Shown: positions 40,825 to 48,737 of the stretch, piece by piece
Layout: each line of letters opens with the position of its first letter
How positions within the stretch are numbered: the stretch's first letter is position 1
DNA from: Rhodovulum tesquicola
GTDB taxonomy: Bacteria; Pseudomonadota; Alphaproteobacteria; Rhodobacterales; Rhodobacteraceae
Direction of reading: 5' to 3'
DNA length: 64,000 nt
NCBI RefSeq assembly: GCF_024128855.1
Contig: NZ_JAMYDV010000001.1
Location: forward strand, 473,081-537,080
Notes under the pieces: generated by a model
The model's database searches: none
The model's input: the letters and a program-made list of their open reading frames with translations, nothing else
Told to the model about the DNA's origin: nothing
Translations under genes and position numbers: made by a program

Positions 40825-43133
40825 AGGGGGATGCGGCCATCGGCGGCGCGGTCCATCGCGACCGGCCGCACGATTCGGCGGAAAAGCATGTCACCGGACG
40901 GGCGGACTATACCGACGACATCCCCGAACCGCTGGGCACGCTGCATGCCTGTCTGGGGCTGGCAGAGGTGGCGCATGGGCGGCTGACCGGACTTGACCTG
41001 TCGGCGGTTCTGGCCGCGCCGGGCGTTGTCGGGGTTCTGACGGCTGCCGACATTCCGGGGCGGAACGATATCAGCCCGAACGGCACCGGCGATGACCCGG
41101 TCTTTCCCGTCGGGACCGTCGCCTTTCACGGCCAGCCGCTGTTTGCCGTGATCGCCGAAACCCGCGAGGCGGCGCGGCGGGCGGCGGTTCTGGCGCGTGC
41201 CGGGATCGACCCGCTGCCCGCGGCCATCACCATCGAAGAGGCGCTGGCGGCGGGCTATCCGGATGTCACCGCGCCGCTGGTGCTGGAACGCGGCGCGGTC
41301 GGTCCGGCGCTGGCCGCCGCGCCGCACCGGATCACGGGCCGGATGACGGTCGGCGGGCAGGACCACATGTATCTGGAAGGCCAGATCGCCTTTGCGGTTC
41401 CGGGCGAGGATGACGAGGTCACGGTCCACGCCTCGACCCAGCACCCGACCGAGGTGCAGCAGATGGTGGCGCAGGTGCTGGGGGTGCCCGCGAATGCGGT
41501 CGTGGTGAACGTGCGGCGGATGGGCGGGGGCTTCGGCGGCAAGGAAACGCAGATGAACCTGTTCTGCGTGGTCGCGGCACTGGCGGCGAAACGCTGGAAC
41601 CGGCCCGTGAAAATCCGCCCCGACCGCGATCAGGACATGATCGCGACGGGCAAGCGGCATGATGTGGTCGTGGACTATGAGGTGGGCTTTGACGCGGATG
41701 GCGTGATTCATGGCGTGGACGCGACGATTGCCGCGCGCTGCGGGTTCTCGGCGGATCTGTCCGGGCCGGTGACGGATCGCGCGCTGTTCCATGCCGACAA
41801 TGCCTATTTCTATCCGGCGGTGCGGCTGCGCTCGCGCCCCCTGAAGACCGATACCGTCTCGAACACGGCCTTTCGCGGGTTCGGCGGGCCGCAAGGCATG
41901 ATCGCGGCGGAGCGGATGATCGAGGAGATCGCCTATGCGCTGGGCCGCGATCCGCTGGCGATCCGCCGCGCGAATTTCTACCGCGAAGGCCGCGACCTGA
42001 CCCCCTATCACCAGAGGGTGGAGGACATGATCCTGCCCCGGCTGGTCGCGGAGCTGGAGGACAGCGCCGAATACGCCGCCCGCAGGGCCGCGGTGCTGGC
42101 GCATAACGCGCAAGGGGGGATCCTCCGCAGGGGCATCGCGCTGACGCCGGTGAAGTTCGGCATCTCCTTCACGGCGACCTGGTACAACCAGGCGGGTGCC
42201 TTGATCCATGTCTACAAGGACGGCTCGATCCATCTGAACCATGGCGGCACCGAGATGGGGCAGGGGCTGAACACCAAGGTCGCGCAGGTGGTGGCGGACG
42301 CCTTTCAGGTGGATATCGAGCGGATCCGGATCACGCGGACGACGACCGAGAAGGTGCCGAATACCTCGGCCACCGCCGCCTCGTCCGGGTCGGATCTGAA
42401 CGGGATGGCGGCGCTGGATGCGGCCGAGCAGATCAAGGCGCGGCTGGTGGGGTTTGCCGCCGAAAGCCGCGGCGTCGATCCGGCCGATGTGCGCTTTGCG
42501 CCGAACGAGGTGCGGATCGGGGGCGAGGCGGTGCCCTTCGACCGGCTGGTGCACGAGGCCTATATGGCGCGGGTGCATCTGTCGGCGGCAGGGTTCTACC
42601 GGACGCCCGACATCCATTGGGACCGGGCGGCGGGCAAGGGGCGGCCGTTCTATTACTTCGCCTATGGGGCCTCCTGTTCCGAAGTGTCGGTGGATACGCT
42701 GACCGGGGAATATCGGGTCGAGCGGGTGGATATCCTGCATGATGCGGGCCGCTCGCTGAACCCCGCGCTGGATCTGGGGCAGGTCGAGGGCGGGTTCGTG
42801 CAGGGGATGGGCTGGCTGACCACCGAGGAATTGTGGTGGGACGATCAGGGGCGTCTGCGCACGCATGCGCCGTCCACCTACAAGATCCCGCTGGCCTCGG
42901 ACATTCCGCGGGTCTTCAACGTGCGGCTGGCCGACTGGTCCGAGAATCGCGAGATGACGATCAAGCGGTCAAAGGCGGTGGGCGAGCCGCCCTTCATGCT
43001 GGCGATCTCGGTGCTGGAAGCGATCTCGATGGCGGTGGCGAGCGTGGCGGAGTACCGCGAATGTCCGCGGCTGGACGCGCCCGCAACGCCCGAACGGGTG
43101 CTGATGGCCGTCGAGCGGTTGCGCGGTGGCTGA
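40821..43133 (+). CDS. xdhB: Xanthine dehydrogenase large (molybdopterin) subunit XdhB
   Basis: This 770-residue molybdenum subunit oxidises hypoxanthine to xanthine and then to urate. It has the N-terminal aldehyde-oxidase/xanthine-dehydrogenase a/b hammerhead (SAEKHVTGRADYTDDIPEP) and Moco-binding stretches (GGGFGGKETQ; NTAFRGFGGPQGM; GTEMGQGLNTKV), with the probable catalytic Glu in the KAVGEPP segment near the C-terminus. The length agrees with the R. capsulatus-type enzyme. GGAGG precedes the ATG. xdhC follows with an 8-base overlap. Confidence 0.96.
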   Translation: MKGDAAIGGAVHRDRPHDSAEKHVTGRADYTDDIPEPLGTLHACLGLAEVAHGRLTGLDLSAVLAAPGVVGVLTAADIPGRNDISPNGTGDDPVFPVGTVAFHGQPLFAVIAETREAARRAAVLARAGIDPLPAAITIEEALAAGYPDVTAPLVLERGAVGPALAAAPHRITGRMTVGGQDHMYLEGQIAFAVPGEDDEVTVHASTQHPTEVQQMVAQVLGVPANAVVVNVRRMGGGFGGKETQMNLFCVVAALAAKRWNRPVKIRPDRDQDMIATGKRHDVVVDYEVGFDADGVIHGVDATIAARCGFSADLSGPVTDRALFHADNAYFYPAVRLRSRPLKTDTVSNTAFRGFGGPQGMIAAERMIEEIAYALGRDPLAIRRANFYREGRDLTPYHQRVEDMILPRLVAELEDSAEYAARRAAVLAHNAQGGILRRGIALTPVKFGISFTATWYNQAGALIHVYKDGSIHLNHGGTEMGQGLNTKVAQVVADAFQVDIERIRITRTTTEKVPNTSATAASSGSDLNGMAALDAAEQIKARLVGFAAESRGVDPADVRFAPNEVRIGGEAVPFDRLVHEAYMARVHLSAAGFYRTPDIHWDRAAGKGRPFYYFAYGASCSEVSVDTLTGEYRVERVDILHDAGRSLNPALDLGQVEGGFVQGMGWLTTEELWWDDQGRLRTHAPSTYKIPLASDIPRVFNVRLADWSENREMTIKRSKAVGEPPFMLAISVLEAISMAVASVAEYRECPRLDAPATPERVLMAVERLRGG

Positions 43134-43944
43134 GGCGTCGGGCTTCCTGTCGGCCCACCCGGACGCGGTTCTGGTGCGGCTGGAGGGGGTGCAGGGCTCG
43201 GCCCCGCGCGAGGCGGGGGCCTGGATGCTGGTGGCGGCGGGGGCCTGTTTCGGCACGATTGGCGGCGGGCGGCTGGAATTCGACGCGATCGCGGCGGCGC
43301 GGGCGATGCTGGACGGGGGGGCGGCCGAAGCGCGGCTGCAGGTGGTCCTTGGCCCGGACGGCGGGCAATGCTGCGGCGGGCGGGTCGGTCTTGTGCTGCG
43401 GCGGCTGGACCCCGCGGCCCGGGCGGCCCTGCTGCGCGCGGAGGAGGCCGGGCAGGAAGCCCGCCCGCTTGTTCTGATCCTGGGGGCTGGGCATGTGGGC
43501 CGGGCGCTGGCCGGGTTGCTGGTGCAGATGCCGGTGCGGGCATTGCTGATCGACAGCCGCGCCGATCAGGTCGCGCAGGCGCCCCCGGGGGTCGAGGCGC
43601 GGATGACCCCGCTGCCCGAGGCCGAGATCCGCGCGGCCCCGCCCGGCGCGGCCCATGTGGTGCTGACCCACGATCACGGGCTGGATTTCCTGCTGGTGGC
43701 CGAGGCGCTGGCGCGGGGCGATGCGGCCTATGTCGGCATGATCGGCTCGGCCAGCAAGCGCGCGCGGCTCTTGCGGTTCCTGGCCGAGCGGGGCGTTGCG
43801 CATCGGGGGCTGACCTGCCCCATCGGCGCGGCCGGGGCGGGCGACAAGCGGCCTGCGGTGATCGCGGCCTTCGTTCTGGCCGAGATCATGGCGGCGCTGG
43901 GCGCGCGGGTGTCACAGGCCGCCAGCAGCGCGGCGGATGGCTGA
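43126..43944 (+). CDS. xdhC: Xanthine dehydrogenase accessory protein XdhC
   Basis: This 272-residue accessory protein delivers sulfurated molybdenum cofactor to XdhB and is not part of the final enzyme. An N-terminal XdhC/CoxI domain has VQGSAPREAGAWMLV, with GTIGGGRLEFDA and a CCGG motif that resembles the cofactor-binding region; the C-terminal Rossmann-like domain has LILGAGHVGRALAGLL and YVGMIGSASKR. It starts with GTG at 43126, overlapping xdhB. The order xdhABC is as in Rhodobacter capsulatus. Confidence 0.95.
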   Translation: MAEASGFLSAHPDAVLVRLEGVQGSAPREAGAWMLVAAGACFGTIGGGRLEFDAIAAARAMLDGGAAEARLQVVLGPDGGQCCGGRVGLVLRRLDPAARAALLRAEEAGQEARPLVLILGAGHVGRALAGLLVQMPVRALLIDSRADQVAQAPPGVEARMTPLPEAEIRAAPPGAAHVVLTHDHGLDFLLVAEALARGDAAYVGMIGSASKRARLLRFLAERGVAHRGLTCPIGAAGAGDKRPAVIAAFVLAEIMAALGARVSQAASSAADG

Positions 43945-44047
43945 CGGTCGCGCGAACGGCCCGCGAGCCAGCGACGCCGCGACGGTTGCGTTTCCCGGCC
44001 AGCCCGGCAGCATGTCCGAGACAGTCGAAACGGAAAGGGAGCCTTCG

Positions 44048-45103
44048 ATGGAAGCGGGCGAAAACGTGACTCCGGACAGGATCAGGGCCGTCCGGGCCGA
44101 GAAATCCACCATGCGCAGCCGCGATCTGGCCGACAGCCTGGGCGTGGCCGAGGCGCAGGTTCTGGCCGCGCAATGCGGCGCGGGCGTGACCCGGATCGCG
44201 GCGCATCCCGACGGGTTGATGCCGCGCATGCCCGGTTTCGGCGAGGCGATGGCGCTGACCCGGAACGACAGCGCGGTGATCGAGAAGACGGGCGTCTATG
44301 GCGATTACACGCCGGGCGAACATGCCGCGATGGTGCAGGGCCCGTCCATCGACCTGCGGATCTTTCCCCGCCATTGGGTGCATGGGTTCGCGGTCGAGGA
44401 GCCGAAGGGCGGCAGGATCCGCCGCTCGCTCCAGATCTTCGATGCGGCGGGGGATGCGGTCCACAAGATCTATCTGGGCGAGGACGGGATCGAGGCCGAA
44501 TGGGCGGACCTGCTGGCCGCGCTGCGGCTGGAGGATCAGTCCGACAGCCTGGGCGTTGCGCCGCGCGAACCGGTGGAACCGGCGCAATCCGACCCCGCCA
44601 TGGCCGGGCGGCTGCGCGAGGAATGGGACCGGCTGACCGACACGCATCCGTTCCCGGAAATGGTGCGCAAGCTCGGGATGAACCGGCTGGGCGCCTATCG
44701 CATCGCGGGGGCGCCGCGTGCGCGGGCGCTGGACCCGGCCGGGATGAGCGGGCTGCTGGACGGGCTGGCGGAACGCGCCCTGCCCTTCATGCTGTTTGTC
44801 GGCAATCAGGGCTGCATCGAGGTCCATGGCGGACCGGCGGCGAATATCAAGCCGACGGGGCCCTGGCTGAACATCCTCGATCCCGATTTCAACCTGCATC
44901 TGCGCGGCGACCATGTGGCCGAGCTTTGGGCCGTGACCAGGCCGACGAAACGCGGCCCCGCCGTTTCGGTCGAGGCGTTCGATGCGCGGGGGGAGTTGAT
45001 CCTGCAAGCCCTTGGCATGCGGCAGGGGGAGGCTGACCATACCCCCGGCTGGGACGATCTGGTGGCCACGCTGCCCGGTCTGGGGGCCGCGGTGCCCGTA
45101 TGA
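44048..45103 (+). CDS. hmuS: Haem-degrading factor HmuS/HemS family
   Basis: This 351-residue cytoplasmic haem-binding protein has the two tandem repeats of the HemS/ChuS family (first FPRHWVHGFAVEEP near residue 110; second VHGGPAANIKPTGPWLNILD near 280). These proteins store or break down haem after import. I chose the ATG at 44048 with AAGGGAG upstream; a longer frame reaches back to 43937 and would overlap the xdhC end. No haem transporter (HmuTUV, HmuR) lies in the window. HemP follows 215 bases downstream. Confidence 0.92.
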   Translation: MEAGENVTPDRIRAVRAEKSTMRSRDLADSLGVAEAQVLAAQCGAGVTRIAAHPDGLMPRMPGFGEAMALTRNDSAVIEKTGVYGDYTPGEHAAMVQGPSIDLRIFPRHWVHGFAVEEPKGGRIRRSLQIFDAAGDAVHKIYLGEDGIEAEWADLLAALRLEDQSDSLGVAPREPVEPAQSDPAMAGRLREEWDRLTDTHPFPEMVRKLGMNRLGAYRIAGAPRARALDPAGMSGLLDGLAERALPFMLFVGNQGCIEVHGGPAANIKPTGPWLNILDPDFNLHLRGDHVAELWAVTRPTKRGPAVSVEAFDARGELILQALGMRQGEADHTPGWDDLVATLPGLGAAVPV

Positions 45104-45131
45104 TCCGCGCGCTGGCCCGTGTCGCGGGGAG

Positions 45132-45150
45132 GGCGGGCGCGCTGCCCGCC
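45132..45150 (+). terminator. Hairpin after hmuS
   Basis: A perfect GGCGGGC/GCCCGCC stem with a five-base loop begins 28 bases after hmuS. No T tract follows. The rest of the 215-base gap before hemP shows no feature I can support, although TTTTCAAAG (45239-45247) and TTTCAG may belong to a promoter or iron-response site. Confidence 0.4.
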
Positions 45151-45318
45151 GCGGCGGCCGACCGGGCCTGTCGGTTGGCAGCGCAATCCGGGTCGATACC
45201 CCGCCCGACCGGGGCACCTGTCTTTTGTCGCACGCCCCTTTTCAAAGCCTAGGGTTTCAGTCAGGAATAGGGGGTGCAGGCCGTCCGAGGGCGGGCCGAT
45301 CGGGACAGGAGCGCGTGG

Positions 45319-45513
45319 ATGGAGAGAGCGACGGGACAGGTGGAATGCGTGCGGGCCGGAGAGGCCGGCAGGGAGGACGATGCCGGCGCTCGGGTGCCCG
45401 AGCATGATGCGCGGCGGCTGACGGGGGGCGGGTCCAGCGCGGTGATCCGGCTGAACGGGATGGACTACCAGTTGCGGATCACGCGGGCGGGCAAGCTGAT
45501 CCTGACCAAATAG
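45319..45513 (+). CDS. hemP: Hemin uptake protein HemP
   Basis: This 64-residue protein ends with the HemP signature (LNGMDYQLRITRAGKLILTK). HemP is a small protein associated with haem and siderophore uptake loci, and in some bacteria it controls expression of the haem receptor. I chose the ATG at 45319, with AGGAG (45307-45311) seven bases before it; the frame is open upstream to 45274. The N-terminal half is poorly conserved, as is usual for the family. It is likely iron-regulated through an Fur, Irr or RirA site that I cannot identify. Confidence 0.85.
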   Translation: MERATGQVECVRAGEAGREDDAGARVPEHDARRLTGGGSSAVIRLNGMDYQLRITRAGKLILTK

Positions 45514-45532
45514 GCCCGGCCCCGGAAATGCG

Positions 45533-45564
45533 AAACGCCGCGCGGGGTGCCCTGCGCGGCGTTT
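45533..45564. terminator. Bidirectional terminator between hemP and the PQQ-associated cluster
   Basis: A perfect 11-base stem AAACGCCGCGC/GCGCGGCGTTT with a ten-base loop lies between the two convergent genes. The A and T ends of the arms give a U-rich 3' end on both strands. Confidence 0.82.
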
Positions 45565-45588
45565 GCCGTTTCTGCCTGCGATCCGCGA

Positions 45589-45840
45589 TCACTCCTTGCG
45601 GCGCTCGGTGATCTGGAGATCGGCGTCGAGTTCGATGTCGTATTGCCCGTCGACGCAGAACACGTCGTCGAGTTCGTAGCCGCCATCGTCTTCGGCCTCG
45701 ATATCCGAGGGGTCCATCTCGCATTGCATCTCGGCCAGCATGGCCATGATCTGCTCGACGACCTCGGCGGGCACCTCGTCATCGGCCATGGCAAGGCCGG
45801 GGGCGAGGATCAGCGCGGCAATGGCGATCAGTCTTCTCAT
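45589..45840 (-). CDS. Small acidic periplasmic protein, PepSY-like
   Basis: This 83-residue protein has a signal peptide (cleavage after MAMA near residue 19) and a very acidic mature part. Two Cys residues (MQCEMDPS; DVFCVDGQ) could form a disulphide. The C-terminal GQYDIELDADLQITERRKE resembles the last strands of PepSY domains, but the match is short. It is the last gene of the PQQ-associated operon and lies 16 bases downstream of the next gene. I do not recognise a specific family. Confidence 0.7.
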   Translation of the reverse strand: MRRLIAIAALILAPGLAMADDEVPAEVVEQIMAMLAEMQCEMDPSDIEAEDDGGYELDDVFCVDGQYDIELDADLQITERRKE

Positions 45841-45856
45841 CGGTTTGTCCCTTCTG

Positions 45857-46303
45857 TCAGCGGATGGCGATCTGGACGCGCTGGTTGTCACTGGTGGTGC
45901 CGGGGATGCGCAGCTCGTAGGTGCCGGGCTTGATCGCGATGAAGGACAGCCGGACCTGCCCCGCGGCGTCGAATTCGAGGCTGTCGAGCGCCATGGCGCG
46001 GACCTCGATATCGTTGATGACGACCTCGTTGATCCAGATCGCACGGAAGAATTCCGGTCCGACAAGGGCCAGTTCCGCGGATCCGTCCGCCGTCATGTCC
46101 AGAACGTAATAGGCGCCCGATTGCAGTTCCACGGGTTGTTCGCCGTCAAAGAGCGGCTGGCCCGAAGCCAGTGTCAGCACGACCGGCTCGCCGCGGTTGC
46201 AGCGCGCCAGAAGCCCGGCAAAGCCCAGATCGTCGCAGAGCGGCGCGGCCATCACGGGGCCGCCCGTCAGGCCCAGCGCCAGGGCAAAGGCTAGTTTCTT
46301 CAT
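45857..46303 (-). CDS. Hypothetical periplasmic protein in the PQQ-associated operon
   Basis: This 148-residue protein has a clear signal peptide (MKKLAFALALGLTGGPVMAA). The mature part begins with two Cys (CDDLGFAGLLARC) and is otherwise beta-rich, with a C-terminal sequence (AIKPGTYELRIPGTTSDNQ) like that of cupredoxin-type or other beta-sandwich periplasmic proteins; I see no complete copper-binding set. GGGAGGAA precedes the ATG at 46303. It follows the beta-propeller gene by 39 bases. The function is unknown. Confidence 0.75.
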   Translation of the reverse strand: MKKLAFALALGLTGGPVMAAPLCDDLGFAGLLARCNRGEPVVLTLASGQPLFDGEQPVELQSGAYYVLDMTADGSAELALVGPEFFRAIWINEVVINDIEVRAMALDSLEFDAAGQVRLSFIAIKPGTYELRIPGTTSDNQRVQIAIR

Positions 46304-46342
46304 GGTATTCCTCCCTTTCATTCCGTTCCTGTCCCGTTTGCG

Positions 46343-47320
46343 TCAGTCCGGCGCGACGACCACGCCCCAGGGCTGCTGGCCGACCTGAACCGACTTGATG
46401 ACCTCTTCGCGCTCGACGTCGATGATCGAGACATCGTTCGAGTTGCCGTTGGTGGTGATCAGGAATTTCTCGTCCGGCGTGAAGCCGAGTTGCCAGACCC
46501 GCTGGCCGACAAGCAGATACTTGATGACCTCGTCGGTTTCGCCGTCGATCACCGCGACGCGGTTCGACGGCCCCAGCGCGACGAAGACGCGGCTGCCATC
46601 GGCGGTCACCTTGACGCCCACGGGTTGCAGCCATTCGGGCTGGATGCCGGGCACCTCGAAGGTGATCTTCCTGGTGATCGGGGGTTCGTTGGCGGTCATG
46701 TCGATCACGCTGACGGTGCCGCCGATCTCGGCGCTGACATAGAGCTTGGTGCCGTCCGAGGTGAACTCGGCATAGCGGGGGCGCTGGTCCACCAGCACGT
46801 TATGGGTGATCTCGTAGCTTTCGGCGTCGATGAAATGCGCCATGTTGGTGGTTTCGGAGGTGTTGATGACCGTGCGGGCATCGGGGCTGATCGCCATGCC
46901 CTCGGGTTCGATGCCGACGGGGATTTCGGCCAGCACCTGCCGGGTCTTCACATCGACCACGGTCACCATGTTGTCGTCCTCGTTGGCGATGTAGAGCGGG
47001 TTGCCCGAGGGGTGCAGGACGAACAGTTCGGGGTCGGGGCCAGAGGGCAGGGTGTGCAGTTCCTCGAAGGTGTTGGGGTCGAACACCCGCACGAGGTTGT
47101 CATCCGAGGCGCAGACGTAAAGTTCGCTGCCATCGGGGGCGATGGTGATGCCGCGCGGGCGGTTTCCGGCGGGAAACTCGGCGATCACCTCCCAGGTGGT
47201 GCTGTCCAGCACGGTCACGGTGTTGCCGCGTTCGTTCGAGACGAAGACATTGTTTGCAAGCGCGGGCGTGGCGGCAATGGCAAGGGCGGCGGCGGTGGCC
47301 AGAAGCGTGGAGCGGATCAT
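46343..47320 (-). CDS. PQQ-associated YVTN beta-propeller protein (TIGR03866-like)
   Basis: This 325-residue secreted protein (signal MIRSTLLATAAALAIAATPALA) consists of about seven YVTN-type repeats, for example NVFVSNERGNTVTVLDSTT and NPLYIANEDDNMVTVVDVKT, which form a periplasmic beta-propeller. In organisms with PQQ-dependent alcohol oxidation the same family sits next to the ABC binding protein encoded just upstream. I chose the ATG at 47320, downstream of GAGGT; an ATG at 47332 (MRYPM) overlapping the upstream stop is also possible. It may deliver or sense PQQ or lanthanide-enzyme products; that is inference. Confidence 0.85.
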   Translation of the reverse strand: MIRSTLLATAAALAIAATPALANNVFVSNERGNTVTVLDSTTWEVIAEFPAGNRPRGITIAPDGSELYVCASDDNLVRVFDPNTFEELHTLPSGPDPELFVLHPSGNPLYIANEDDNMVTVVDVKTRQVLAEIPVGIEPEGMAISPDARTVINTSETTNMAHFIDAESYEITHNVLVDQRPRYAEFTSDGTKLYVSAEIGGTVSVIDMTANEPPITRKITFEVPGIQPEWLQPVGVKVTADGSRVFVALGPSNRVAVIDGETDEVIKYLLVGQRVWQLGFTPDEKFLITTNGNSNDVSIIDVEREEVIKSVQVGQQPWGVVVAPD

Positions 47321-47328
47321 CGGATACC

Positions 47329-48555
47329 TCATTCGAAAGCGGTGCAGGCGGATTCGGGTTGGTCGAGCCCGAGGCTGTCGAGAAGCGTGCGCTGGTGCAG
47401 GAAGCCGTCCTGCGGCGAGACGCTGACCGTCATCCGGCCATTGGTCAGAAGGATCGGCTGGCGCATCTGGCCGTTCCATTTCCGGAAGGTCACAGGTTCC
47501 CCCTTGAAGGCGGCCAGCGTGAACGCGTCGCCCAGCGCATAGGCGCGCAACTCCGCCGGATCGGCGGAGCCGGTGCGGGTGACCGCCTCGCCGATCACGC
47601 GCAGGGCAAGCCAGGTCTGGTAATCCTCGTCGCGCATCGGGCGGTTCGCGAGTTTTTCGAAGCGGGTGTTGAGCTGCGTCGCGCCCCAGGATTCATGCGT
47701 CGGCGCCCAGGTCACGGGCACCAGCCCGGCCGAGCCTGCGACGGGCGCGGCCTCCCATGTGTTGTAGGGCAGGTATTCGGCGAAATAGTCGGTGGCGTCG
47801 GCGGCCAGCACGACGTCATGGCGCGGCGTGTTCTGCATGAAGACAGGCAATTGGCGCTGGACCAGCACATGGCCCGAATCCGACACCCGCGAGCCGCCGG
47901 TATCGGTGAATTCACGCTCGCCCACGATCCGCGCGCCGAATTTCCGGGCCGAGGCGCGGTAGGCGTCGGCCAGCGCCACGTCTTCGGGGTTCGAGCCGTG
48001 AACGAGGAACAGGTCGGTCCATTTCTTCCAGACCAGGAATTGCGTCACGGCATCGGCGCGCATCGCGTCGCTGGGTGCCACATGCAGCAGGTTCGCGCGG
48101 CAGTCCTCGGAGCGCAGGCTGCCTGCGCCCGAGCGGGAATTGAACAGCAGCGCATCCCCGGGCGCGGCATCGGCCATCGCCAGCAATTCGGCCTCGCGCG
48201 CGAGGATGACGAAGAGGCGGTAGCCGTCGCCTGCCAGCCGTTCGAACTCGGCCAGCGCGTTTTCGGGCGTGGTGGCCACGGTCACCGTCTCGTGGGTCTG
48301 GCCCATGAAGCGGCCGGTGGTGGCGTTGTCCTCGGTGCCGAGCGTGGCACCTGCAAAGGCGCGATCCTCGGCGGGCAGGTCAAGCCGCGACAGGGGAAGG
48401 AGAGAGGGGTAATCGACGCGGATGACGGCCGTCCGGACCTCTTGCGCCATGGCGGGGAGTGTCGCCAGCGACGCAAAGGCCGCGCCCAGAAGCGCGGCGC
48501 GCGCCCGCAGGCGCAATCCGGCCAGGTTGGACCAGAACCCGTTTTCGGCAACCAT
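47329..48555 (-). CDS. Branched-chain-type ABC binding protein, PQQ-dependent pathway (TIGR03863-like)
   Basis: This 408-residue protein has a long N-terminal signal (basic RLRARAALLGAAF, cleavage after AMAQ near residue 38) and a type I periplasmic-binding-protein fold (FLVWKKWTDLFLVHGSNPEDV; RHDVVLAADATDYF). In Pseudomonas and alphaproteobacteria such proteins occur in PQQ-dependent alcohol dehydrogenase clusters together with an ATPase and permease. Here those two partners are absent: only the propeller and two small secreted proteins follow. GGGGGAG precedes the ATG. It is divergent from the histidine kinase gene. Confidence 0.85.
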   Translation of the reverse strand: MVAENGFWSNLAGLRLRARAALLGAAFASLATLPAMAQEVRTAVIRVDYPSLLPLSRLDLPAEDRAFAGATLGTEDNATTGRFMGQTHETVTVATTPENALAEFERLAGDGYRLFVILAREAELLAMADAAPGDALLFNSRSGAGSLRSEDCRANLLHVAPSDAMRADAVTQFLVWKKWTDLFLVHGSNPEDVALADAYRASARKFGARIVGEREFTDTGGSRVSDSGHVLVQRQLPVFMQNTPRHDVVLAADATDYFAEYLPYNTWEAAPVAGSAGLVPVTWAPTHESWGATQLNTRFEKLANRPMRDEDYQTWLALRVIGEAVTRTGSADPAELRAYALGDAFTLAAFKGEPVTFRKWNGQMRQPILLTNGRMTVSVSPQDGFLHQRTLLDSLGLDQPESACTAFE

Positions 48556-48638
48556 GGCCGATCTCCCCCCTCTGCTTCTCCCGTCTTCCGGGCTAGCATG
48601 CCTGCGCGCGCCGTTCCTCCCAAATCTGCCCGGGAAGA

Positions 48639-48697
48639 ATCGGCAATCACCTTGCCGATCCCTCCCGCTGGCGCGGCGTCGCCAATCGACCTTGGCG
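48639..48697. promoter_or_regulatory. Two related palindromes between the PQQ-associated operon and the two-component genes
   Basis: Site 1 is ATCGGCAA (48639-48646), five bases, TTGCCGAT (48652-48659), perfect. Site 2 is CGCCAA (48680-48685), six bases, TTGGCG (48692-48697), perfect. Both share the core CAATC(G)ACCTTG and their centres are about 40 bases apart. They are likely binding sites for the response regulator encoded at 50120 or another dimeric regulator acting on both divergent units. Confidence 0.6.
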
Positions 48698-48737
48698 CAG
48701 GAAACGCTAGAATGGGTCGCAAAGGGAGGAAACAGCG

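Noticed and set aside
45104..45318. A Fur, Irr or RirA site between hmuS and hemP
   Set aside because: TTTTCAAAG and TTTCAG stretches are present, but no palindrome close enough to a known box is visible, so no site is called.
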